Source: CAMASH01 sp041746635 (lineage in GTDB: Bacteria; Verrucomicrobiota; Verrucomicrobiia; Chthoniobacterales; Terrimicrobiaceae). Taken from it: a DNA stretch of 11,855 bases. The notes under the pieces were generated by a model that ran no database searches, was not told where the DNA came from, and saw only the letters and a list, made by a program, of their open reading frames with translations. Positions 6,178 to 11,855 of the stretch are shown here, piece after piece. The stretch spans positions 1 through 11,855 of the forward strand of contig JBGTGQ010000040.1 in the NCBI GenBank assembly GCA_041746635.1, read 5' to 3'. Made by a program: the position numbers and the translations under genes. Position 1 is the first letter of the stretch, and each line of letters begins with the position of its first letter.

Positions 6178-7881
6178 TTACTTTTTAGCATAAACTTTTT
6201 CCTGATTAGAGGGGGTATTGGCATACCAAAAACGGTCTCTTTCGAGAACCCGTTGAGAAGCTTTGAGCTTCTTCCAAAGGTTCCAGAACGTGCGGTCTTT
6301 CATGCCGATTTGCTCAAGAGCGAGCTTCATGATCTCGTTAGGTTTGCGGCCATTGGGGAGTTTTTCAATGATGGCGTAGAGTTCATCGTCGGAGAATTTC
6401 TGCTCAAATTGGCCGGTGGATTGGCCGGTGGATTGGCCACGCTGGGCCGTCTTCGGCTTCTTGAGATCAGCCGGATTGAGAATCTCCTCCACGTGGAACA
6501 AGGGCCACTCCCAGCGGAGAACGAAGGGTTCCTTTGGGGCGAAATTGCGGAGGGTGGCCTCGACCGTGAAACACTCCTCCTCTTCGTGCGGTGTCATGGC
6601 GAGGATGGCGTCAGGATCGCGAGCGAACACCCCAGAGCCGCCGATGCGGTCGATAGACTCCTTGGCGGCCTGGTTGCCCTTAGAGTAGTGAGCGCCGAAG
6701 GCTATGGCGGCGCCTGTGCGCACTGCGATGCGTTCCAGTTCGTTGAGAAGGGAAGCCACATCGCCGGCCTTGTTCTCGTCGCGGTCGCCGAGGGCCTTGT
6801 AAATGGGATCCACGATGATCAGGGAGAAATCGTAGGAAATGAGACTCTTGATAAGCTGGTCCGCCATCTTTTCCATGCCCTCGACCATGCCGCGGAGCGT
6901 CCAACTCATGAACATCCCGGGTTCCGGCGTCGCGTCCTTTTTGCGGCAAATGTCCTCGTATCGCTTCGCAAAGAACGGCTTCTGAATTTCGAAGTTGATG
7001 TAACAGACCTTGCCCTTGATCGTGTCGCATCCCCACCACTGAGTTCCCGTGGCGACGCTGATAGCCAGATCCATCAGGGCAAACGTTTTCCGGCCTTTGG
7101 AGGTCCCTCCGATGATGATCTTGCTGCCCTGGTGGAGGAGACCTTTGACCAGTTCCGGTGGAGGTGGCGGCCTATTGTCTCCCGTGATATTGATCATGTC
7201 GTCCAAGTCTGGCAGCCTTCCATTGCGGCCGCCCATGTTGCGCAGGGCCCGGACAGTCTCTTCGAGACCATCAAGCACCAATGACGTATCCGCGGCCGGG
7301 TTGTAAGCCTCTGATGCAGCTTTAGTACATGCCAATAAAAGCTCGCGGGCGCGGAATTTTTCCACCAGAAGCATCAGATAATAGCCCACATTGCTGGACG
7401 TCGGGACAAAGCAAAACAAGTCCGTGAGATAACCAGCGCCGCCTACCTCCTCCAGCTTCCCTTGATCTTGGAGGTATTGCGTGACGGAAATCAGGTCGAT
7501 GGGCTCGTTGTCGGAATGAAGCTGTTTGAGTGCCCCGTAAATCGTGCGGTTGGCGGGATCATAAAAATGCGACGCGCCCACCGTTCCCTCCACCTGATAC
7601 ATCACCTTCTTTGCCGAAAGCAGTATCGACCCCAGCACGCCCTTTTCCGCGTCCAGGCTTTGCGGAAGAGCGCGCTGAACCTCCGGCAAGTAAGAATCGC
7701 GCCGTGGCGCCTTGGTCGGCGACGGTTCTTCGCTCTTCGCGTGACCATTGAGATATGCAGCTTCGGACGGAACAGCCTCGGATTCGATGCCCACCTCCCG
7801 CATCTCCTCGCGCGTAAGGACCAAAGGTGTTGCCGGTGGCGACGTTGCGCGAGCCGCCTTAAATTTGTCACGGAGATTCAT
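6178..7881 (-). CDS. Replicative helicase: DnaB N-domain fused to a RepA-like ATPase
   Basis: This 567-residue protein should unwind the replication fork of the element. Residues 1-65 are a polar tail starting MNLRDKFK. Residues about 70-170 match the DnaB N-terminal domain (LPQSLDAEKGVLGSILL, HFYDPANRTIY, GAGYLTDL). After a proline-rich linker (about 235-242) comes a RecA-fold motor of the RepA/AAA_25 type, with Walker A GGTSKGRKT (258-266), Walker B LIIVD (354-358), GAHYSKGN (396-403) and SGVFARDPDAIL (416-427). The Walker A has GRKT, placing Arg before the catalytic Lys. A GQSTGQSTGQ linker (482-491) precedes a probable winged-helix tail (about 495-550). The start overlaps the previous stop (ATGA) and has a strong ribosome binding site. 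No primase or polymerase is visible in the window, so these would come from the host or from elsewhere in the genome. Confidence 0.85.
   Translation of the reverse strand: MNLRDKFKAARATSPPATPLVLTREEMREVGIESEAVPSEAAYLNGHAKSEEPSPTKAPRRDSYLPEVQRALPQSLDAEKGVLGSILLSAKKVMYQVEGTVGASHFYDPANRTIYGALKQLHSDNEPIDLISVTQYLQDQGKLEEVGGAGYLTDLFCFVPTSSNVGYYLMLLVEKFRARELLLACTKAASEAYNPAADTSLVLDGLEETVRALRNMGGRNGRLPDLDDMINITGDNRPPPPPELVKGLLHQGSKIIIGGTSKGRKTFALMDLAISVATGTQWWGCDTIKGKVCYINFEIQKPFFAKRYEDICRKKDATPEPGMFMSWTLRGMVEGMEKMADQLIKSLISYDFSLIIVDPIYKALGDRDENKAGDVASLLNELERIAVRTGAAIAFGAHYSKGNQAAKESIDRIGGSGVFARDPDAILAMTPHEEEECFTVEATLRNFAPKEPFVLRWEWPLFHVEEILNPADLKKPKTAQRGQSTGQSTGQFEQKFSDDELYAIIEKLPNGRKPNEIMKLALEQIGMKDRTFWNLWKKLKASQRVLERDRFWYANTPSNQEKVYAKK
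6408..6437 (-). repeat. In-gene 12-base tandem repeat encoding GQST units
   Basis: The plus strand reads ATTGGCCGGTGG twice in a row and then ATTGGCC. On the coding strand this gives the flexible linker GQSTGQSTGQF between the helicase motor and its C-terminal winged-helix-like domain. Such a repeat can change copy number by slippage without breaking the frame, which would lengthen or shorten the linker by four residues. Confidence 0.75.
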
Positions 7882-9032
7882 GGTAATAACCTCCCCTGCT
7901 CGGCATGTTCGACCTCATAGCCGAGCGATTGATAGAGCGAGATTCGTTTTTTACTCTGAGCGAGGAGGAAATAATGCTGATGGTCCATAAAATCGTGAAT
8001 TGTTCCGTGCGTCTTGTCGTGGAATGAGCGAAGCACGCGGCCTGTTCGTTGTTCTGCCTTGGCTGCCGACCTGCCGGCGGCGGCGAGCGTGAGGACGTTT
8101 GCGCGTGGGACATCGAGGCCTTCATCCGCCAGTGACGTTGCCAGCATCGTTTTGAGTTCCCCGGCCGCGAACGCCTGGATAGCCGTGCGGCGCTTCTTTG
8201 CGCCCATGCCTGAATACACCACCACACTCCCCGGGATCTCTGCTTGGAGAGCCTCCCCGTGTTCCACACTGCCGATAATGATGAGGTGGGAATCGTTCGC
8301 ATGGGTGAGGCCGAGACCGACAATGCACCTGTTTCTTTTACTGTTACAAGAAATCCCTGTTTTTTGAGCCACCTGCCAGACGCAACGCCCCATCTGTTCG
8401 TTCTGCTGCTGCTGGGTGCGGAAGGCTATAGCGAACTTCCTCCTGCGCTCCTCGTAAAGGACCAGCGCTTCCTTTTTGATAGTGGCCTCCATCTCTCTGC
8501 GCTCGTTTGGCTGGTGGATGATCACCTTTGCAGCGGCAAGTTGCCCGGCCTCGACCAGAGCCTCGCGTGCGACCGTGTGAACGATGGGGCCTATGAGTTG
8601 AAAGACATCCTCCTTGAAATCGTCCGCTCTTTCTGGCGTGGCAGAAAACCCCCAGCGCCATCCCTCATGAAAATTAAGCATTTTGCGGAACTCTGGAGCG
8701 GCGATGTGGTGACACTCATCGAGGATGACAAGATCGAACGGCGCCAGCGCGATGCCGGAGGCGTAGCAAGCCGTCGTGATGTCGGCGTGTTCGGCAATGG
8801 CCGGAAACTCCGCCAACGCACTGACGGCCTGGTCCACTTGTTCGGTCGTGTGAGCGATCCAGGCGACGCGCATTTTGCGTTTTGAGAATCTGGTGCGAAT
8901 TGATACCCACGCGGCTACCGCAGCAGCGGCGATAATCGTTTTGCCGGACCCTGCTGGCGCTTTAATTATAGCCCGACGATTTTGGACAACGACATTTACG
9001 GCTGGGCCCTGGTAGTCGCGAAGGGTCTTCAT
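7878..9032 (-). CDS. Superfamily 2 DEAH-box-like DNA helicase
   Basis: This 384-residue protein has the standard SF2 motifs in order: a Q-motif-like LRDYQ at the extreme N-terminus, Walker A APAGSGKT (25-32), Walker B DECHH (105-109), motif III SATPER (130-135), LATSLADEGLDVP (297-309, motif V region) and QRTGRVLRS (328-336, motif VI). It most resembles the RAD25/UvsW and restriction-subunit-like helicases of phages, which remodel forks and recombination intermediates. The start at 9032 is supported because the Q-motif begins three residues later, though no strong ribosome binding site is seen. Residues 200-245, between the two RecA lobes, hold a basic, Gln-rich stretch with three cysteines (RTQQQQNEQMGRC, GISCNSKRNRC), which may be a family insertion. 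It is the first gene of the minus-strand block and its stop overlaps the replicative helicase start. Both are probably made together in early replication. Confidence 0.9.
   Translation of the reverse strand: MKTLRDYQGPAVNVVVQNRRAIIKAPAGSGKTIIAAAAVAAWVSIRTRFSKRKMRVAWIAHTTEQVDQAVSALAEFPAIAEHADITTACYASGIALAPFDLVILDECHHIAAPEFRKMLNFHEGWRWGFSATPERADDFKEDVFQLIGPIVHTVAREALVEAGQLAAAKVIIHQPNERREMEATIKKEALVLYEERRRKFAIAFRTQQQQNEQMGRCVWQVAQKTGISCNSKRNRCIVGLGLTHANDSHLIIIGSVEHGEALQAEIPGSVVVYSGMGAKKRRTAIQAFAAGELKTMLATSLADEGLDVPRANVLTLAAAGRSAAKAEQRTGRVLRSFHDKTHGTIHDFMDHQHYFLLAQSKKRISLYQSLGYEVEHAEQGRLLP
7890..7896 (-). promoter_or_regulatory. Ribosome binding site for the replicative helicase
   Basis: On the minus strand GGGGAGG stands 8 bases before the ATG at 7881, inside the 3' end of the upstream helicase gene. 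It supports the start that carries the MNLRDKFK tag. Confidence 0.75.
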
Positions 9033-9163
9033 GACGCCGAAAAGAGTTGCCGCGCCTGAAAGAGGGTGACAGATTCCCGTCCTGACTTAGCGGTTGCACA
9101 GTGCCGAAATGAGGGAGTGTTGAGGGAGTGCTTTGTAAACCGTTGAAAATAAGATATATAGAT
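9033..9163. promoter_or_regulatory. Divergent intergenic region upstream of the phage operon and the tRNA
   Basis: This is the only sizeable gap upstream of the minus-strand block, so its promoter should lie here, but I see no convincing -35/-10 pair in that direction. On the plus side TTGTAA (9133-9138) and TATATA (9155-9160) are 16 bases apart, but this would start transcription inside the tRNA. The assignment rests on position only. Confidence 0.35.
9110..9131 (+). repeat. 11-base-period tandem repeat
   Basis: TGAGGGAGTG occurs at 9110-9119 and again at 9121-9130, so the two copies are one helical turn apart. They are centred about 90 bases upstream of the SF2 helicase start. A spacing of one turn places two identical faces on the same side of the DNA, as for a dimeric or cooperative regulator. 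Only two copies exist and no protein partner is known. Confidence 0.55.
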
Positions 9164-9237
9164 TGCCTTGTGGTGTAATGGTAGCACAAGTGATTCTGGA
9201 TCACTTTGTCATAGTTCGAATCTATGCAAGGCAGCCA
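9164..9237 (+). tRNA. tRNA-Gln (anticodon CUG)
   Basis: A full cloverleaf can be folded. The acceptor TGCCTTG (9164-9170) pairs with CAAGGCA (9227-9233) over all 7 positions. A D-arm GTGT...GCAC follows. The anticodon arm is AGTGA, loop TTCTGGA, TCACT (9189-9205) with anticodon CTG at 9196-9198. The T-arm is CATAG, loop TTCGAAT, CTATG. The discriminator is G9234, followed by an encoded CCA (9235-9237). CUG reads the CAG glutamine codon. No mismatch disrupts a stem, so the gene looks functional. It points away from the phage block, 131 bases from the helicase start, and may be a host gene at an integration boundary or be carried by the element. Confidence 0.93.
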
Positions 9238-9368
9238 ATTGGGGTTCAGCATGTTGCGCATGATTGGAAAATCTGGAAGAAAATCTGTTTGCCAGTTGCT
9301 TGCCTCTTTTGCTTCAAGGTCCCCCTGATTTTTCGAGTCTTTCCCGCCAACTCTGGCGCTCACGTAGA

Positions 9369-9401
9369 CGTCGAGAACCCCCGCCAAAGCCGGTCTCGAC
9401 G
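9369..9401 (+). repeat. Small hairpin downstream of the tRNA
   Basis: CGTCGAGA (9369-9376) and TCTCGACG (9394-9401) are perfect inverted repeats. The stem extends by two more GC pairs if A9377 is bulged, leaving a 12-base loop. No T-tract follows, so it is not a standard terminator. It lies in the 239 bases between the tRNA and the next likely start, which otherwise show nothing I can name. Confidence 0.5.
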
Positions 9402-9476
9402 AATCGTGAGGGGAATATTTCAAAAATCTTCGTGCCTCGGTTGCCAGAACGGAGGGTCGGTTACTACTTTGAACTC

Positions 9477-10202
9477 ATGAATGAGGACCCTGAGCCAAAG
9501 AAATTCGTGAACCCGGATTGGGTTGTCAGGAATGGGCGTTACATGGCCCCTGCGACCAGGGGGCAATGGCTCTGTCAGGACGGCCATCGCATTTGCCGCA
9601 CCCTCTGGCGGACGAATGTCGATTACCGATCACGGAAGGGGTTTCGGCACTACACGCTGATCATTCCGTCTGATGGCGGTTGTGTGCTTGGGCGACAGCA
9701 CTCCCTCGAATATGAGGGCAAAATGAAGCCGGCAGAAATCGCGATCCGATACATGGAGCCAGTGGCAGAACATGCGGAGGTTCTCTTGGGATACACCCTC
9801 TACCCGAATGACGAGAGGACCATCTCAAGCAATCGAAATCGTGTAATGCAGTATTTTGGTGAGGTGTGGACGACTTGCACCTCTGATCCGCCCCGCTCAG
9901 TCCAGGAATTGTTCGACTTGATTGCGTATTCAAGTTCAAGACAGGCCCTCGAACTTTTGCTCGAGCATTGGCAACTGGTGGAGTCGTTGATTCGGGAGGA
10001 GGATTACAACGCTAATCCGAGCCGCTTTCCGACCCTGACTCCTCACGCGGTGGAAAACTACCGGAAGAGCACCAGCGGATTCGACAAACATCTGACGGGA
10101 ATCGCCCTCTGGCTTCTGAGAAAGAGGGGAATCCGGGTCAATATCGGCCCATTCGCGGACAACATGCCGGCGCATATCCAGGCGAAACTCCGCGGGGATT
10201 GA
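9477..10202 (+). CDS. Hypothetical protein, 241 aa, family not recognised
   Basis: The frame is open from 9264, but the first 71 codons are rich in Arg, Pro and Ser and read like leader sequence, whereas protein-like composition begins at the ATG at 9477 (MNEDPEPKKFVNPDW). GGAGG lies about 22 bases before it, too far to be decisive, so the start is uncertain. The N-terminal half is mixed alpha/beta with many aromatics (GRYMAPATRGQWLC, HYTLIIPSDGG). The C-terminal half is helical, with a Leu-rich run (QALELLLEHWQLVESLI) and a basic segment LWLLRKRGIRVNIG that is too charged for a membrane span. Four Cys residues are scattered without a zinc-site pattern. I recognise no family or active site. 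It is followed after 67 bases by the zeta-type toxin gene on the same strand, so it may belong to the same accessory group. Confidence 0.7.
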   Translation: MNEDPEPKKFVNPDWVVRNGRYMAPATRGQWLCQDGHRICRTLWRTNVDYRSRKGFRHYTLIIPSDGGCVLGRQHSLEYEGKMKPAEIAIRYMEPVAEHAEVLLGYTLYPNDERTISSNRNRVMQYFGEVWTTCTSDPPRSVQELFDLIAYSSSRQALELLLEHWQLVESLIREEDYNANPSRFPTLTPHAVENYRKSTSGFDKHLTGIALWLLRKRGIRVNIGPFADNMPAHIQAKLRGD

Positions 10203-10269
10203 GCATTTGCCTACTCTGGTCAGGTAATTTTGTTTCCTTTCAACCTTGCTTCTCTATTGTCCGACCGCA

Positions 10270-11235
10270 ATGTCACTTTGCCAAGAGTTGCTGAATGGCG
10301 GCAAGTTCCCTTACGAACTTCTGTGGAGAGAGCTCGACGCCATTTCCGAATTTAAGAGTGCCTGGTGGGAATCGAACGGATGGAAATTAAATCGTCCGAT
10401 GACCGTGCTAGATAAGGATCCGGCACTTTCTACATCCATAGATCTCCGATTTGTCGATCTCGAGGATAAGCAATGCTGTTTCACTGACTTTTTGCTCAAA
10501 GCCTTGCATGATGGATCGCTGGAAGGTGGAAGGACGTTGGCGCGCGATATCCATCAAGAGAATGTAGCAAACCTTCTTTTCTCAGATATTCCCGAATCTG
10601 CAGAGCGGCACATGGCCCTGTTGGGCGGGGGATATGGCGGGGGAAAAACCATTGCCGGGGTGCAATTACTTGAGCGGGGATCCCTGCCTATTACCCGAAC
10701 AGGCATCACCGGGGTTGATATTTGTAAATTGTTTCTGCCAGAGATGGCGCGCCTACAAAAAGTGTTTGATGGTCGCGCCAGTTCCGTTGTTCAAGAGGAA
10801 GCTCGATTTATTTCGGAAATTTTGTTCAAAAAGCTTATCGGGTCAGGAAAATCATTTGCTTGGGATTCGTCTTTATCAAACCTCGAAAGCGGCTTGGCTC
10901 GGTTCGCTGCAGCGCGAGAGCACGGTTATAAAACCACGCTAATCGCCTGCTATACGCCCCCACAAATTGCAATTGAAAGGGCGATGAAAAGGGCAAAAGA
11001 CAGCGGGCGATTTCCCAATCCGCAATTCATCGAGTCATCTCACAAGATGTTTGCGTCCAATTTTTTACAATATGTCGATTGTGCCGATTTCGTTAAGCTC
11101 ATTGACAATACTGATGACGTCAATGAACGTGATGATGCAGCAAAGATTACAGCCGAAAAGCTTGACACAAACGATTACCTATTGATTCATGACGAAGACT
11201 CGTTCAACGAGTTTATTGGTTTATCCAATGCCTAA
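10270..11235 (+). CDS. Zeta-toxin-type kinase, 321 aa
   Basis: Zeta toxins (zeta, PezT) phosphorylate UDP-N-acetylglucosamine or related sugar nucleotides, which blocks cell wall synthesis. The P-loop GGGYGGGKT is at residues 119-127. It is followed by the family pattern TGVDICKLFLPEM (148-159), where D150 fits the catalytic acid, then VVQEEARFISEIL (173-185), SGKSFAWDSSLSN (192-204) and a C-terminal TTLIACYTPPQIAIERAMKR with SGRFPNP (245-251), which supplies the Arg residues used for phosphate binding. About 115 residues precede the P-loop, more than in minimal zeta proteins, so an extra N-terminal domain is present. The ATG at 10270 is preferred; an in-frame TTG at 10246 is possible. The gene looks more AT-rich than the phage block. 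No epsilon- or PezA-like antitoxin is apparent immediately upstream. Confidence 0.85.
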   Translation: MSLCQELLNGGKFPYELLWRELDAISEFKSAWWESNGWKLNRPMTVLDKDPALSTSIDLRFVDLEDKQCCFTDFLLKALHDGSLEGGRTLARDIHQENVANLLFSDIPESAERHMALLGGGYGGGKTIAGVQLLERGSLPITRTGITGVDICKLFLPEMARLQKVFDGRASSVVQEEARFISEILFKKLIGSGKSFAWDSSLSNLESGLARFAAAREHGYKTTLIACYTPPQIAIERAMKRAKDSGRFPNPQFIESSHKMFASNFLQYVDCADFVKLIDNTDDVNERDDAAKITAEKLDTNDYLLIHDEDSFNEFIGLSNA

Positions 11236-11407
11236 TATGAAAAACACCCGCCAAGGAGCTCAGCCCATTTCTTCTGTTTACAAGAAGAATGGTCCTTCGA
11301 TGAAGGAGACTGTTGAGCTCAAAGCCGCCTACGCCAAACAAGCAGTCAGTCGCACGGATTTGCGAGTTCGCAACGAACTCGCCTCTTCGATGTCGCTTGC
11401 TGCATAA
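11228..11407 (+). CDS. Small protein overlapping the zeta gene; candidate antitoxin or accessory
   Basis: An ATG at 11228 overlaps the last codons of the zeta gene by 8 bases, giving 59 residues (MPNMKNTRQGAQ...SMSLAA); a second ATG at 11237 would give 56. The same frame is open upstream to 11189, but that part lies entirely within the zeta gene. The protein is polar and basic at the N-terminus and helical in the second half (MKETVELKAAYAKQAVSR). No family is recognised. Overlap with the toxin gene implies coupled translation, and a small partner next to a zeta kinase is often its antitoxin. Here the order would be toxin first, opposite to epsilon-zeta and PezAT, so the role is a guess. It ends just before a possible terminator. 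Confidence 0.55.
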   Translation: MPNMKNTRQGAQPISSVYKKNGPSMKETVELKAAYAKQAVSRTDLRVRNELASSMSLAA

Positions 11408-11436
11408 AAAACAAGCGCATGTGTTCTTGTTTTATT
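11408..11436 (+). terminator. Possible weak intrinsic terminator after the zeta gene pair
   Basis: AAAACAAG (11408-11415) and CTTGTTTT (11426-11433) are perfect inverted repeats separated by 10 bases, ending in a T-rich run. The stem has only two GC pairs, so it would be weak. It begins at the stop codon of the small gene, which is the right place for an operon end. Confidence 0.4.
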
Positions 11437-11453
11437 GTCAGCAAGTGGCGGTG

Positions 11454-11487
11454 GTAAAGCGCGGTCTCGGCGCATAAAAGTCCCGCC
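11454..11487 (+). mobile_element. Possible left end of an IS66-family element
   Basis: The sequence beginning GTAAAGCGCGGTCTCGG resembles IS66-family terminal repeats, which commonly start GTAA followed by a GC-rich stretch. It lies upstream of the transposase remnant and is followed by AAAAGTCCCGCC. The matching right end is outside the window, and I cannot identify the target duplication, so this is tentative. Confidence 0.35.
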
Positions 11488-11546
11488 AGAAGCCGCATTT
11501 CGTTTCTATGGCTCTTGAGCAAACGACTGGAGCGGGGGCGCTTTAG

Positions 11547-11855
11547 TTGGCCGCAACCAACCGATGGGGAAAAGACGAAGCTCTCTTGCAGGAGGGAAAA
11601 GCGGACGCCCCCGCGCTCGCGACCAGCGAGATGGCGGGGGCTGGATCCCCATCATGTGAAGAGGAGCCGAAAGCCCGGAAAGCCCAGCGGCAACGGTTGC
11701 CGGAGCATCTCCCGATCGAAGAGGAAGTCATCGTTCCGCTCGAAGTGCAGGCCGCACCGGAAAACTTTCGGCGCATAGGCGAGGAAGTCAGCGAGCGGCT
11801 CGACTACCGGCCGGCGCGTTACCTGCGTTTGCGCACGGTGCGACCGAAGTTCGTC
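11547..11855 (+). pseudogene. IS66-family transposase (TnpC), 5'-truncated or disrupted, runs off the right edge
   Basis: The translated frame ending at 11855 contains a clear IS66 signature from about 11670: QRLPEHLPIEEE, APENFRRIGEEVSERLDY and RPARYLRLRTVRPKFV, the region just before the IS66 zinc-binding segment and DDE catalytic core. In the same frame an ATG at 11508 (MALEQTTGAGAL) runs into a TAG at 11544-11546. The expected N-terminal coiled-coil and FGRKSEK-like segment of TnpC is not visible in any plus frame, so the front of the gene is missing or scrambled. No TnpA or TnpB genes precede it. A late start such as the ATG at 11631 would make only a shortened protein. I read it as a decayed copy, but the C-terminal part cannot be seen, and some catalytic activity cannot be excluded. 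Confidence 0.65.

Noticed and set aside
6049..6180. CRISPR array
   Set aside because: The repeated word is only 7 to 11 bases, occurs in both orientations and with unequal spacing, unlike a CRISPR repeat-spacer pattern.
6148..7284. A 378-residue plus-strand frame
   Set aside because: It is the complement of the replicative helicase, which shows DnaB-N and RecA-fold motifs on the minus strand.
9133..9160. Promoter for the tRNA from TTGTAA and TATATA
   Set aside because: The predicted start would fall inside the mature tRNA, so this pair cannot be its normal promoter.
8962..9423. A 153-residue minus-strand frame
   Set aside because: It runs through the tRNA-Gln gene and the start of the SF2 helicase, and its sequence lacks any recognisable motif.

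Overview
The window looks like part of a tailed-phage (or prophage) genome followed by a short accessory stretch. Codon pairs in the phage genes are GC-rich, several genes have strong Shine-Dalgarno sequences, and the genes are tightly packed, so the setting is bacterial. The host cannot be named from the sequence; a GC-rich Gram-negative phylum is my guess only.

Left and middle (1 to 9032): nine genes, all on the minus strand and read right to left, with very small gaps or ATGA/GTGA-type overlaps. In transcription order they are a superfamily 2 helicase, a replicative helicase that joins a DnaB N-terminal domain to a RepA-like RecA-fold motor, a putative small terminase subunit, an unrecognised 135-residue protein, a short tyrosine recombinase, a 72-residue unknown, the large terminase subunit, a low-complexity 317-residue protein, and a long coiled-coil protein that runs off the left edge. 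This is a replication-to-packaging order. It has two oddities: a recombinase made only of the catalytic domain lies between the two terminase genes, and a 174-base non-coding stretch after the replicative helicase carries a large imperfect palindrome and repeated TGCAGTG words. That stretch is the best candidate here for an origin, packaging or regulatory element.

Junction (9033 to 9476): a divergent intergenic region with an 11-base tandem repeat, an intact tRNA-Gln(CUG) gene with encoded CCA on the plus strand, and a small hairpin. The edge of the phage block may lie here, although the tRNA faces away from the phage genes.

Right (9477 to 11855): plus-strand accessory genes. They are an unrecognised 241-residue protein, a zeta-toxin-type kinase with an overlapping 59-codon gene directly downstream, a possible weak terminator, and the start of a damaged IS66-family transposase that runs off the right edge. 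The zeta gene looks more AT-rich than the phage block, which fits separate acquisition.

The strongest leads for something undescribed are the palindrome/repeat region, the MNL[KR]DKFK N-terminal tag shared by the replicative helicase and the putative small terminase, the recombinase inside the packaging operon, and the toxin-first zeta gene pair.
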